A DNA stretch of 64,000 nucleotides from Streptomyces sp. NBC_01231 (lineage in GTDB: Bacteria > Actinomycetota > Actinomycetes > Streptomycetales > Streptomycetaceae): positions 5,208,001 to 5,272,000 of the forward strand of contig CP108521.1 of the NCBI GenBank assembly GCA_035999765.1, given 5' to 3'. Of this stretch, positions 19,259 through 32,163 are shown one piece after another. The translations under genes were made by a program, and so were the position numbers. Position 1 is the first letter of the stretch. Each line of letters starts with the position of its first letter. The notes below the pieces were generated by a model. The model was given only the letters and a program-made list of their open reading frames with translations. It made no database searches and was not told the origin of the DNA.

Positions 19259-19833
19259 GCACGGACGAGCCCGTGCCCCGGCCCGCACGCCCCTCGGCCG
19301 AGGCGCCCGGCCAGAGCGAGGGCAAGGCGCCCGAACCCTCCGGTGTCGACCTCGCGCGCGTGGCGCTCAGGGCGGCGAAGGAGCAGGCACGCGCGCGTGG
19401 CGACGCGGCGCAGCAGAAGAAGCAGGCGCGGCGGGGTGGTGGGCTGCGCTCCGGCGCGCGTGCCGACCGGCGCGACCCCATGGCGTTCGGTGCCGCCATC
19501 AACCGGCTGATCACCGAGCGCGGTTGGGAGGCGCCGGCCGCGGTGGGCGGCGTGATGGGCCGCTGGCCGCAGATCGTCGGCGAGGACGTCGCCAACCACT
19601 GTGTGCCGGAGAAGTACGACGAGGACGAGCGGATCCTCGTCGTGCGCTGTGACTCCACGGCCTGGGCGACGAACCTGCGCCTGCTCGCACCGACGCTGGT
19701 CGCCCGCCTCAACGAGGATCTCGGCCATGGCGCGGTCACGTTGATCAAGGTGAACGGCCCCGGTGGTCCCCCCCGCCGCTACGGCCCGCTGCGTGCCCCC
19801 GGCAGCACCGGTCCCGGCGACACCTACGGGTGA
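19255..19833 (+). CDS. dciA: DUF721 protein, DciA-type helicase-operating factor
   Basis: 192 residues. A basic, alanine-rich N-terminal half (many Lys/Arg from about 40 to 75) precedes the DUF721 domain (about 80-175: [66 protein letters not shown]). Actinobacterial DUF721 proteins encoded between recF and gyrB have been identified as DciA, which interacts with the replicative helicase. It is translationally coupled to recF by a four-base overlap. Confidence 0.88.
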   Translation: MSTDEPVPRPARPSAEAPGQSEGKAPEPSGVDLARVALRAAKEQARARGDAAQQKKQARRGGGLRSGARADRRDPMAFGAAINRLITERGWEAPAAVGGVMGRWPQIVGEDVANHCVPEKYDEDERILVVRCDSTAWATNLRLLAPTLVARLNEDLGHGAVTLIKVNGPGGPPRRYGPLRAPGSTGPGDTYG

Positions 19834-22280
<2,447 letters not shown>

Positions 22281-22322
22281 GTCGGTCTCAGCTGACCGCA
22301 CCAGGAAGGATCTTCACCAGCA

Positions 22323-24917
<2,595 letters not shown>

Positions 24918-24935
24918 CACGAGGAGAGAGTCATC

Positions 24936-25787
24936 GTGAGCGGAGCCACGGGCGCCGGGTCCTCCGGAACCTCGACCGGTCCTTCCACCGGTTCGGAGAC
25001 GGACGGCGGCGGCCGTGGCTCCGCCGCGAACTCGACAGAATCGCGCACGGGGGATGCGCGCGCGGCGGACACCCGCACAGCGGACGCACGCGCGACCGAC
25101 CCGCATACGACCAACCTGCAGGCGATCAAGTCTCCCTCGACCGAGTCGCGCTCGCCCGACACGCATGGATCCCAGGGGGGAACTGTGACGGACACCCGAG
25201 GTCAGCAGGCCCAGCGGCACACCGCCGCCGCGAGCCAGGCCCCGGCCGCTCCGGGCGCCCAGGCTCAGCCCACGCCACCCGCCGCGGCCTCTCCGCTGCC
25301 GGGGGAACGGCAGCCGCAGCAGCCCGCCGAGCCCTACCACCCACCGCAGGCCTACCCGACGCAGGCGCAGGCCGCCGGGGTACGACGCCCGCGCACCGGC
25401 GCGCGCACCACGCCCCGTACCCGCAAGGCACGTCTGCGCGTGGCCAAGGCCGACCCGTGGTCCGTGATGAAGGTCAGCTTCCTGCTCTCCATCGCGCTGG
25501 GCATCTGCACGATCGTGGCCGCCGCGGTGCTGTGGATGGTCATGGACGCCATGGGCGTGTTCTCGACGGTGGGCGGCACGATCTCGGAGGCCACAGGCTC
25601 GAACGAGTCGAACGGCTTCGACCTGCAGTCCTTCCTGTCGCTGCCCAACGTCCTGCTGTTCGCGGCGATCATCGCGGTCATCGACGTCGTCCTCGCGACG
25701 GCCCTCGCGACGCTCGGCGCGTTCATCTACAACCTCTCCGCCGGCTTCGTCGGCGGCGTCGAGCTGACGCTGGCCGAGGACGAGTGA
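24936..25787 (+). CDS. DUF3566 transmembrane protein
   Basis: 283 residues. The first 170 are low-complexity (Ser/Thr/Ala/Asp, then Pro/Gln-rich). The C-terminal 110 form the DUF3566 domain: LRVAKADPWSVMKVSFLLSIALGICTIVAAAVLWMVM, a loop, then a second pair of membrane helices ending in FVGGVELTLAEDE. It is conserved downstream of gyrA in actinobacteria; function unknown. GTG 24936 follows GAGGAG. An internal GTG at 25185 would give a shorter protein lacking most of the low-complexity part. Probably in the gyrBA transcript. Confidence 0.85.
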   Translation: MSGATGAGSSGTSTGPSTGSETDGGGRGSAANSTESRTGDARAADTRTADARATDPHTTNLQAIKSPSTESRSPDTHGSQGGTVTDTRGQQAQRHTAAASQAPAAPGAQAQPTPPAAASPLPGERQPQQPAEPYHPPQAYPTQAQAAGVRRPRTGARTTPRTRKARLRVAKADPWSVMKVSFLLSIALGICTIVAAAVLWMVMDAMGVFSTVGGTISEATGSNESNGFDLQSFLSLPNVLLFAAIIAVIDVVLATALATLGAFIYNLSAGFVGGVELTLAEDE

Positions 25788-25830
25788 CCACGCCCCCAAA
25801 CCTTCGGTGACCGTCCCCCGAGAACCGATT

Positions 25831-25859
25831 TTGGGACTGCCCACGTCGTGCGCTAATCT
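25831..25859 (+). promoter_or_regulatory. Probable tRNA-Ile promoter
   Basis: TTGGGA at 25831-25836 and TAATCT at 25854-25859 with a 17-base spacer, a good housekeeping sigma (HrdB type) arrangement about 39 bases before the tRNA. Confidence 0.5.
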
Positions 25860-25897
25860 TCAGGGGTCAGCGCGCGGGACACACCGCAGAGCGCGGC

Positions 25898-25974
25898 GGG
25901 GCTATAGCTCAGTTGGTTAGAGCGCATCCCTGATAAGGATGAGGCCACAGGTTCAAATCCTGTTAGCCCCACCA
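25898..25974 (+). tRNA. tRNA-Ile (anticodon GAT)
   Basis: Complete cloverleaf: acceptor GGGGCTA/TAGCCCC, D-loop AGTTGGTTAGA, anticodon loop CTGATAA with GAT, T-arm GTTCAAATCC. CCA is encoded at 25972-25974. Confidence 0.97.
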
Positions 25975-25977
25975 GCG

Positions 25978-26013
25978 AAAAGAGCACCACCTCACGTGAG
26001 GTGGTGCTCTTTT
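25978..26013. terminator. tRNA-Ile terminator
   Basis: Perfect 18-bp inverted repeat with no loop bases at its centre (25995/25996), ending in TTT. The centre CTCACGTGAG resembles parS only by chance. It can also serve the convergent gene that follows. Confidence 0.85.
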
Positions 26014-26039
26014 GCTACCAGCAGGACACCACGCCCTTC

Positions 26040-26372
26040 TCAGCCCTGGGTCTCGGCCTCGATCTCGGCGTCGGTGACCGCGATGGCGATGCCGAGCGCC
26101 TCGGCGATGTTGCCCGCCGCCGTCATCACGCGAGCCGTGCCCACGATGGGGGCGACGGCGACCAGAACGTCCTGCACCTGGGCGGCGGTCAGGTTGGCCT
26201 TGAGGGCGGGACCGATGTGGGCGACGTAGGAGATCGGCGGCGCGTCCGAAGCCGCCAGCGCGGCGATGCGAGTGAGGATGAGTGTGTCCGGGGCCAGACC
26301 GCACCGCTCAAGAGAGTCGACGGTCATGGCGGCGAGGGTGTCAAGGACAGGGGTGCCGGAAGCTGTGGACAT
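26040..26372 (-). CDS. Carboxymuconolactone decarboxylase-like protein
   Basis: 110 residues from ATG 26372, with a strong AAGGAGG site. The fold is all-helical, with RIAALAASDAPPISYVAHIGPALKANLTAAQVQDVLVAVAPIVGTARVMTAAGNIAEALG, the pattern of CMD/AhpD-like proteins. It lacks the CxxC redox pair of AhpD; its only cysteine is in ERCGLAP. The substrate is unknown. It converges on tRNA-Ile and is flanked further out by an imperfect copy of the tRNA 3' end. Confidence 0.8.
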   Translation of the reverse strand: MSTASGTPVLDTLAAMTVDSLERCGLAPDTLILTRIAALAASDAPPISYVAHIGPALKANLTAAQVQDVLVAVAPIVGTARVMTAAGNIAEALGIAIAVTDAEIEAETQG

Positions 26373-26540
26373 GCCGAATGGCCTCCTTGAGACGCTGAAC
26401 GCGCCGAAATGGGGGGCGGCGGAGGCGGACAGAACGGGCATCCGCGGGCCCCACGGTCTCCTTCAACCGTAGAAGCGTTACCGCCAAGGCGCGCGGGGAG
26501 CCGTCTACCCAGCAGGTGCACGATGCCAGCTCGGGCTCGG

Positions 26541-26578
26541 CGCCTGACACCAGCGCCTGACACCAGCGCCTGACACCA
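26541..26578. repeat. 13-base tandem repeat, three copies
   Basis: CGCCTGACACCAG repeated at 26541, 26554 and 26567 (last copy 12 bases), in the noncoding stretch upstream of the CMD-like gene. Confidence 0.85.
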
Positions 26579-26625
26579 CGGGCCCGGAGAGCGGCGGACA
26601 GCGCTGAACGGGGCCGCAGGGACAG

Positions 26626-26645
26626 TCCTGTTGGCCCCGCCAGCG
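26626..26645 (+). repeat. Imperfect copy of the tRNA-Ile 3' end
   Basis: These 20 bases match 25958-25977, the 3' end of tRNA-Ile and the bases after its CCA, at 18 of 20 positions. The interval between the copies is about 650 bases and holds the CMD-like gene. It may be a remnant of a site-specific insertion or a decayed tRNA copy. Confidence 0.5.
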
Positions 26646-26690
26646 CGAAGACCCTCAACCGAACACGGTCGGGGGCCTTCGACGGGTACG

Positions 26691-26718
26691 GGCCCCCAGC
26701 CATATCCGGCTGGGGGCC
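26691..26718. terminator. Hairpin terminator downstream of the small secreted protein gene
   Basis: Perfect 11-bp stem (26691-26701 with 26708-26718) and a 6-base loop, about 120 bases past the stop of the next minus-strand gene. Confidence 0.65.
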
Positions 26719-26839
26719 TGCGGGGTCCTTCTCAAGGGCGTGTACGCAAGATCGCCGTTCCGTCAGGACGTGCGAGAGAAGGCGTGGAAGGTGCTGTGGG
26801 GTGGCCGCGGGGGACGTCGGTGCCGCGCGGACGGTTCTG

Positions 26840-27232
26840 TCAGCGCTGGAGGGGCGTGGCGTGTTCGTCCGGCAAGGCGGCGGAGTCGCAGGTCGTATCT
26901 GCTGCCGGATCGGCCGCCGAGGCGGCGTCGGCAGCTGCGATTGCCGCGTCGATGTCCGTGAGCGGCCGGTGGCGGCAACTGGGAGTCTTGCCGTGCGCCT
27001 CGGCGCGGATGCGCTGCTTCATCGTGGGGGGCAGATCCTTGGCGTAGGACCAGGGCGAGTACCCGGGAGACATCGCCGGCGGCGTCGCTGGCTCCGTCGT
27101 GCTGTTGCGGGTCGGCTCGGTCTGCGGTACCGCCGCGGCGGCGGTCGTCGTGATGAGTCCGAGCGCCGTGCACAGGGCGAGCAGGACGGTGACGAAGGCG
27201 GTCCACAGGTTCATGACCTTGTTCTGGGCCAT
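26840..27232 (-). CDS. Small secreted or membrane-anchored protein, unknown function
   Basis: 130 residues. It has an N-terminal hydrophobic segment (TAFVTVLLALCTALGLITTTAAAA), either a signal peptide or an anchor, then a Thr/Pro-rich stretch, a conserved-looking core (SPWSYAKDLPPTMKQRIRAEAHGKTPSCRH) and an Ala/Asp-rich tail with two cysteines in the second half. ATG 27232 follows GTGAGGGG. I do not recognise the family. GC-rich third codon positions support that it is real. Confidence 0.65.
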   Translation of the reverse strand: MAQNKVMNLWTAFVTVLLALCTALGLITTTAAAAVPQTEPTRNSTTEPATPPAMSPGYSPWSYAKDLPPTMKQRIRAEAHGKTPSCRHRPLTDIDAAIAAADAASAADPAADTTCDSAALPDEHATPLQR

Positions 27233-27570
27233 GGCCCCTCACTTTCGGGTTGGGCGATTTGCGTACTTCCCTCATGATGTGTATGGGGGCGGCGAAGTGG
27301 TGGACTGACGCCCGTGGCGCGTCGATCTTCGGATGAACACCACTCGGATGGGTGCAAGAAGGGCGAGAAAGAGGCGATACGGGCAGAAACGGCCGATTAG
27401 TCACCGTCTGTACAGGTGTGATCACCCTCTGATCGGAGCGTCGTGGTCCACTTGTACTGCGGTGTCCTGAACGGTAGTTGGGCCCCCACGTAGGTCACCG
27501 ATCGGTCTCGGTCGGTGTGTATAGTCGGGCGCCAGAGGTCCCCTACGTCAAGGAAAGACGAGGTCGCGCG
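27233..27570. promoter_or_regulatory. Divergent control region before the DLW-39 gene
   Basis: 338 bases without a gene, between divergent genes. A TATAGT at 27530-27535 is a likely -10 element for the DLW-39 gene, about 36 bases before its start. Nothing else is clear. Confidence 0.4.
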
Positions 27571-27699
27571 GTGAAGAAGCTTCTCCTGGTCGCACTGGCC
27601 GCCATCGGCGGGCTCCTCGTGTACCGCCAGATCCAGGCGGATCGCGCCGAGCAGGATCTGTGGACGGAGGCGACTGACTCCGTGCCCACGGGTTCGTGA
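27571..27699 (+). CDS. DLW-39 family small membrane protein
   Basis: 42 residues: MKKLLLVALAAIGGLLVYRQ, then QADRAEQDLWTEATD. It is a single membrane helix followed by the conserved Asp-Leu-Trp that names the family; the protein is about 39-42 residues across actinobacteria. Function unknown. GTG 27571 with AAGGAAAGACGAGG upstream. Followed by a terminator. Confidence 0.88.
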   Translation: MKKLLLVALAAIGGLLVYRQIQADRAEQDLWTEATDSVPTGS

Positions 27700-27720
27700 G
27701 TACCGACCGATTCTGAACAG

Positions 27721-27746
27721 ACCCCGGCCGCCTTCGCGGTCGGGGT
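27721..27746 (+). terminator. Terminator after the DLW-39 gene
   Basis: 11-bp stem with one G-T pair (27721-27731 with 27736-27746), a 4-base loop and a following TTT, 21 bases after the stop. Confidence 0.8.
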
Positions 27747-27923
27747 TTTGTGTTGCGCGTGCTCGGATCCTGTGCCAGTGCCCGTTGCACCGCCGCACCT
27801 GCCGACGCCGGGTGTTTCGGACGCCCGTACGGATTACGCGGATGGTGTGCCGTCCGACGGGGCAGGATGGGCGACGGTCACACGGTCGAACGGTCGGGGC
27901 AACGACGAGTGGGGTGGCGCGTC

Positions 27924-29279
27924 ATGGGGCGGCGTACGGGGTGGAGACGGGACGGGGAGGGTCGTCCGCCAGCGCCTCTACACGCGGTTGCCGGGCGAGT
28001 GACCGTCGTCCTCGGGCGGGCTGCCGTCGTGGGCGCGGTGCTGTGTCTGACGGCGGCGATGTCCTCTCTTTACGCGCACGCTGCCGGGGCATGGGACTCC
28101 TACGGCTTCGACCTCGACGGCAGGTCCGTCGCCGGCTCGACGAACACGGGTGACGCCACCGCACTGGCGCCCGGTTCGACGTATCGGAGCTCCCTCCCCG
28201 TCGACGGCAAGGTCTACTACCGCCTCGACCTCGACGCCTCGTCGACCGCGTACGCGTCGGTCACCGCTGTCCCCGGCTCCGGTACGACGGTCTCCGCGAC
28301 CGACGGCATCAAGGTCTCCGTCCAGGACGCCGACAGCCACTCCTGTTCCATCGACACCGCCAGCGTCGGTACCGACCGTCGGCCCCACCCCCTGACCGCC
28401 TTGGGCGTGCGGGACACCTCGCGCGCCAGGTCCCGGTGTCAGGACGCCGGCGCCTACTACCTGCTCGTCGAGCGGGTTCACCGACCGGGGTCCTCGTCGG
28501 ACGACTGGGGACTGGAACTCGCCACGGCGTCGGAGCCTGCCCTGAAGCACGCAGGTGCAACGAGTGCGCCCGAGGCCTGGAACTCCGCCCCGCCCGCTCC
28601 TGTGACCGGCGAGGCCGCGTCGCGGCAGGGCGCCTCGGGCTTCGCCGGGGCGACGCCCGTGGGCCAGGGAGTCTGGCGCGACGACATCCTGCCCGGGGAG
28701 ACGTTGTTCTACGCGGTGCCCGTGGACTGGGGGCAGCAGCTCTACACCACCGCCGAGCTGGGCAGTTCGGGTGACGACAACGGCCTTGTGGCCAGGGCGC
28801 TGGTCGTGTCCCTCTACAACCCCGTGCGCGGCTTTGTCGACGACGCGAGCGTGGTCTACGACGGCAGCCAGCGCGCGGCGGAGCTCGAACCGTTGCCGCC
28901 GGTCGAGTACCCCAACCGGTACGACGTCTCCGACCGGGTGAGCGGGATGCGCTTCGCGGGCTCGTACTACCTCGCCGTGCACCTCTCGGAGCAGGTGGCC
29001 GACAGATTCGGCGAGGGGCCCTTCGACCTGACCCTGCGCGTGCGGGTCACGGGCACCTCGACGGCCGGCCCTGGATACGCGGGTCAGCCCGATCCGCAGG
29101 GCCTCTTCGACGTCACGTCACGAGGTCAAGAGACGGCGGCCGCCGCGGGCCGGACCTCGACGGACGATGACACCGCAATGAGGCTGCTCGCGGCGGGCGG
29201 GATCGGCACGGGGACCGCGCTGCTGATGGGGCTCGGGGTGTGGACGGCGATGGGGCGGCGCAGGGCCGGATCCTCGTAG
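27924..29279 (+). CDS. Secreted, membrane-anchored protein with PPC-like domains
   Basis: 451 residues from ATG 27924. A basic N-terminus and hydrophobic signal segment (VLGRAAVVGAVLCLTAAMSSLYA) precede a large extracellular part and a C-terminal membrane helix (LAAGGIGTGTALLMGLGVW) with a short basic tail. The ectodomain contains two regions resembling bacterial pre-peptidase C-terminal beta-sandwiches (AGAYYLLVERVHR and LPGETLFYAVPVDWGQQLY). A conserved-looking pair of cysteines (SHSCS and RSRCQ) could form a disulfide. Function unknown. It converges with a Ser/Thr kinase; a link is conceivable but only inferred. The start is uncertain, since the frame is open from 27750. Confidence 0.7.
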   Translation: MGRRTGWRRDGEGRPPAPLHAVAGRVTVVLGRAAVVGAVLCLTAAMSSLYAHAAGAWDSYGFDLDGRSVAGSTNTGDATALAPGSTYRSSLPVDGKVYYRLDLDASSTAYASVTAVPGSGTTVSATDGIKVSVQDADSHSCSIDTASVGTDRRPHPLTALGVRDTSRARSRCQDAGAYYLLVERVHRPGSSSDDWGLELATASEPALKHAGATSAPEAWNSAPPAPVTGEAASRQGASGFAGATPVGQGVWRDDILPGETLFYAVPVDWGQQLYTTAELGSSGDDNGLVARALVVSLYNPVRGFVDDASVVYDGSQRAAELEPLPPVEYPNRYDVSDRVSGMRFAGSYYLAVHLSEQVADRFGEGPFDLTLRVRVTGTSTAGPGYAGQPDPQGLFDVTSRGQETAAAAGRTSTDDDTAMRLLAAGGIGTGTALLMGLGVWTAMGRRRAGSS

Positions 29280-29342
29280 GGCTGGGTCTTGCGGGGCTGC
29301 GAATCTCGTAGGGCTGGGATCTCGTACGGCCGGAGCCTCCCA

Positions 29343-29366
29343 GGGGGCACGGGGGCACGGGGGCAC
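29343..29366. repeat. 8-base tandem repeat GGGGGCAC, three copies
   Basis: Short G-rich tandem array in the space between convergent genes, next to a loosely repeated TCGTAGGGCTGGG motif at about 29275-29330. Confidence 0.75.
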
Positions 29367-29394
29367 GCAGGCTCGGGGGCAGGGGAGACGAAGG

Positions 29395-30981
29395 TCAGAT
29401 GCGGGTGAGGGCCCAGAAACCTACGGCGTAGCAGGCCAGTGCGAGCAGCAGGAGCGGGATCGCCACCTTGGCCGGTGGGCCGGAGCGGCGGCGGGCGGCT
29501 CGATGACGCGGCTGCGTGGTGTGCGCGGCTTCCCGCGCAGCAGGTGGAACCTGTTGGGCCTGAGCGGTGTATGAAGCAGTAGAGGCATCAACGCGCTGGT
29601 GCAGCACCGTTGTTGGGGAGTGGGCGGGGTATTGGGGAGCAGGCGGTCGGGGGGAGGAGAGCAGGTGCGTGGGGTCGTGGGGGGAGAGGTTGGCGGACGG
29701 ATCCGGGGGGTCCTGGTGTGCCTGCGCCTGTGGATGGACGTGGTTGTGGGACTGAGGGGGCGCGGGACGCGGCTGTGGAGTGGGAGGGCCGGTCCTTCGG
29801 GAGGAGGTCGTGGTGGGTTGAGGCGGGGGCAGGTGGAAGCTGCCGGTGTCCGACATGGTGATCGGCTGAGCGGGGGCCCCCGCCCCCGAGGCGGTGGTGG
29901 GCCCGGCGGGAGCGGGCGTGCGCCGGGGCACCGCACCGTCCGGACCCGGGAGCGGGCCGCCCTGCCGAGGGCCAGGAGACACGACCCCCGAGTCGGGCGA
30001 CGAACCGGTGCTGGGGGCGGGGCCTTCAGCGTTGCCTGTGATGGCGCCGGGGTGGGCGGTCCTCGAGCCTGTGCTCCCCGTGTCCACGCCCGGTGCCCGT
30101 TTGAGGGGGCCCTCAGGGACGAACCCCGGGGGCAGAGAGCCGAGTTGATCGAAGATCTCGATCTGTTCGTCGTCGGGGCCTGGTTCCGGCAGGAGCTCCG
30201 CGGCCGACGCGAGCGCCTTGCGGGCCCCGGTGGCCGTGCGAAAGCGGGCCTGCGGATCCGGTTGCAGCATCGAGGCGACGACCTGCCAGAGCGGCTCAGG
30301 AATGCCTTTGGGTGCGCTCGGGGTGCCATGGGCCGCGAAGTACTCGACGAGGGCTTTGGCGTCCGGCTTGGCGCCCTCCAGGAGATACAGCGCGACCAGC
30401 CCGACCGCGAACAGGTCCGCGGGGAAGTCCGGGTCCGAGCCCAGCATCTGCTCGGGTGCGATGTAACCGGGCGTCCCCACCACGAGGTTGGTCTCCGTCA
30501 GGCGGGGTTCGCCCAGGCGCATCGCGATGCCGAAGTCGGACAGGCGCAGCCGGGGGCGACTCGTGCCGGTGGCTTCGAGCAGGATGTTCGCGGGCTTGAT
30601 GTCGCGGTGGACCACGCCTTCCGTGTGCACCGCGGCAAGTCCGGCAAGAAGCTGGTCGAGCAGGGTGCAGACGAGGGAGGCGGGCAGCGGGCCGTAGTCA
30701 CCGACGAGGTGGACCAGGGAGCCGCCGGCGACCAGATCCATGGTGAACAGGACCTTGTCGTCGTCAGCCGCCCAGCTGGCGGGCGCGAGCACATGGGGGT
30801 GGTCGATCCTGAGCGCCTGTTCACGGACGAAGCGCAACAGGGCGTGCGCGTCCCGCTGTTGGAGAACCTTGGCGGCCACATAACGTCGTCGGCGGTGGTC
30901 CCAGGCGCGCCAGACCGCACCGACCCCTCCGCGTCCGATCGGATCGACCAGTTCGTACCGTCCGGCGAAGACCTCACCCAT
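29395..30981 (-). CDS. Serine/threonine protein kinase, tail-anchored
   Basis: 528 residues. An N-terminal kinase domain (about 9-265) is complete: glycine loop GRGGVGAVW, Lys38, HRDIKPAN with Asp127, DFG at 149-151 and GTPGYIAPEQ. A long Pro/Thr/Gln/His-rich linker (about 290-500) ends in one membrane helix (VAIPLLLLALACYAVGFWALTRI) at the extreme C-terminus, so there is essentially no sensor domain outside. The linker has irregular third-position GC, unlike the kinase part, so it evolves freely. ATG 30981 has no strong ribosome site. Downstream of an XRE-type regulator on the same strand and convergent with the PPC-like protein. Confidence 0.9.
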   Translation of the reverse strand: MGEVFAGRYELVDPIGRGGVGAVWRAWDHRRRRYVAAKVLQQRDAHALLRFVREQALRIDHPHVLAPASWAADDDKVLFTMDLVAGGSLVHLVGDYGPLPASLVCTLLDQLLAGLAAVHTEGVVHRDIKPANILLEATGTSRPRLRLSDFGIAMRLGEPRLTETNLVVGTPGYIAPEQMLGSDPDFPADLFAVGLVALYLLEGAKPDAKALVEYFAAHGTPSAPKGIPEPLWQVVASMLQPDPQARFRTATGARKALASAAELLPEPGPDDEQIEIFDQLGSLPPGFVPEGPLKRAPGVDTGSTGSRTAHPGAITGNAEGPAPSTGSSPDSGVVSPGPRQGGPLPGPDGAVPRRTPAPAGPTTASGAGAPAQPITMSDTGSFHLPPPQPTTTSSRRTGPPTPQPRPAPPQSHNHVHPQAQAHQDPPDPSANLSPHDPTHLLSSPRPPAPQYPAHSPTTVLHQRVDASTASYTAQAQQVPPAAREAAHTTQPRHRAARRRSGPPAKVAIPLLLLALACYAVGFWALTRI

Positions 30982-31176
30982 GGCCGTGCGTCGCCCCTCC
31001 CCCTTCGGGTCCCCCTTACCTCCCCTTGCTTCCCCCGCGATGAGCGATACGACCCCTCCGTGCCGTCATCGGTGAAGACACGCCCCCACGTGTCTCCCCG
31101 CCGAGGGCACGACCCCCCGTGCCTCCTCGGCCGTCGGCCCGGCCGCCGAACCCCCTTCGGTGACCGGGCCGTTAAC

Positions 31177-31725
31177 TCAGCTCTGGTGGGACTGGTAGTG
31201 AGTGACGGCGTCGGAGGTGCGGCCGGCGCCGTACACCCGGAGGAACTCTGCCAGTTCCGGGTGGGTCGAGGCGAGGGTGTCAGCCGCCTCGATGATGTCT
31301 CCGGCGGCGGCGACCGAGCGCAGCAGCGACTGGATCTCGCGGACGACCCGCTTGACGGTGGGCGCCCCCGAACTGCTCGTCGTCTGTGTGGTGTTGTTGA
31401 GCACCGAGCCCCCCTGCGACTTCTTGATCTCTTCCATGCGGTCGGTCGCCTCGGCCGCGCTGACGCTGCCGTCCGCGACCTGCCCCGCCAGGTCCTGCAG
31501 CAGCTGCACCCGCTGGACCACAGCGGGGTTGCCGATCTTCGCCCGCTGACCGCTCATCAGCTGAGACAGCATCGGCGCTGACAGTCCCAGTACCCCCGCG
31601 AGACGAGCCTGGTTGAGGCCAAGATCGTCGATGAGCTTACGGAAGAGCGCCCCCAGCGGCTCCCCGTACCAGTTCCGCTGCAGTTCCCGCGCTCTCGCGG
31701 TCGCTTCCTGCTGTGCGGCGTCCAT
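31177..31725 (-). CDS. XRE-type DNA-binding regulator
   Basis: 182 residues from ATG 31725 with GGGGAGACG upstream. A helix-turn-helix at about 40-65 (LNQARLAGVLGLSAPMLSQLMSGQRAKIGNP) is followed by a helical region that may multimerise (QRVQLLQDLAGQVADG, RMEEIKKSQGG). A Ser/Thr-rich linker and a C-terminal helical segment (VREIQSLLRSVAAAGDIIEAADTLA) complete it. The regulon is unknown. It is followed by a kinase gene 195 bases downstream on the same strand. Confidence 0.83.
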   Translation of the reverse strand: MDAAQQEATARARELQRNWYGEPLGALFRKLIDDLGLNQARLAGVLGLSAPMLSQLMSGQRAKIGNPAVVQRVQLLQDLAGQVADGSVSAAEATDRMEEIKKSQGGSVLNNTTQTTSSSGAPTVKRVVREIQSLLRSVAAAGDIIEAADTLASTHPELAEFLRVYGAGRTSDAVTHYQSHQS

Positions 31726-31823
31726 TGCGTCTCCCCATCGCTTCCCCAAAAACCGTGCTTCGCGGTAGCGAACCACGCGGAGCATCTTACGGAGAGTGTT
31801 TGTTCACCGGGACCCCAATCCTT

Positions 31824-31854
31824 TTGCGGAATCACGGGGGTGACCCGGTACTCT
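31824..31854 (+). promoter_or_regulatory. Possible tRNA-Ala promoter
   Basis: TTGCGG at 31824-31829 and TACTCT at 31849-31854 with a 19-base spacer, about 50 bases before the tRNA. Confidence 0.35.
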
Positions 31855-31904
31855 GGTCTGCGGCACCCACCGGTACGTGGTTGTTCCGGTGGTTGTTCAT
31901 CTTT

Positions 31905-31977
31905 GGGGCCTTAGCTCAGTTGGTAGAGCGCTGTCTTTGCATGGCAGATGTCAGGGGTTCGACTCCCCTAGGCTCCA
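31905..31977 (+). tRNA. tRNA-Ala (anticodon TGC)
   Basis: Complete cloverleaf: acceptor GGGGCCT/AGGCTCC with one G-T pair, D-loop AGTTGGTAGA, anticodon loop TTTGCAT, T-arm GGGGTTCGACTCCCC. CCA is not encoded (ACTT follows). Confidence 0.96.
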
Positions 31978-31985
31978 CTTACAGA

Positions 31986-32020
31986 ACCCCTCCAACCTGC
32001 GCGAACGCGGTTGGAGGGGT
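31986..32020 (+). terminator. tRNA-Ala terminator
   Basis: Perfect 12-bp stem (31986-31997 with 32009-32020), an 11-base loop and a following CTTTT. Confidence 0.88.
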
Positions 32021-32072
32021 CTTTTGTGCAGGGTGCCTGCTGCGGGGACGGGGCGGCCGTCGGGCGGATCGT

Positions 32073-32086
32073 GTTTCACGTGAAAC
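32073..32086. other. parS site downstream of tRNA-Ala
   Basis: Perfect GTTTCACGTGAAAC, intergenic, about 16.5 kb to the right of the centre of oriC. Confidence 0.94.
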
Positions 32087-32163
32087 CGTCCGCACCACAA
32101 CAGAGCCGTGGGGCAGGAGACGACACGGTCTCCTGCCCCACGGCACCTCGCCTCAGTGAATCG

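Noticed and set aside
25991..26000. CTCACGTGAG as a possible parS half
   Set aside because: It is the centre of the tRNA-Ile terminator palindrome and lacks the outer GTT/AAC bases.
26595..26660. Second complete tRNA-Ile
   Set aside because: Only about 20 bases of the 3' end match; no anticodon or acceptor partner can be folded upstream.
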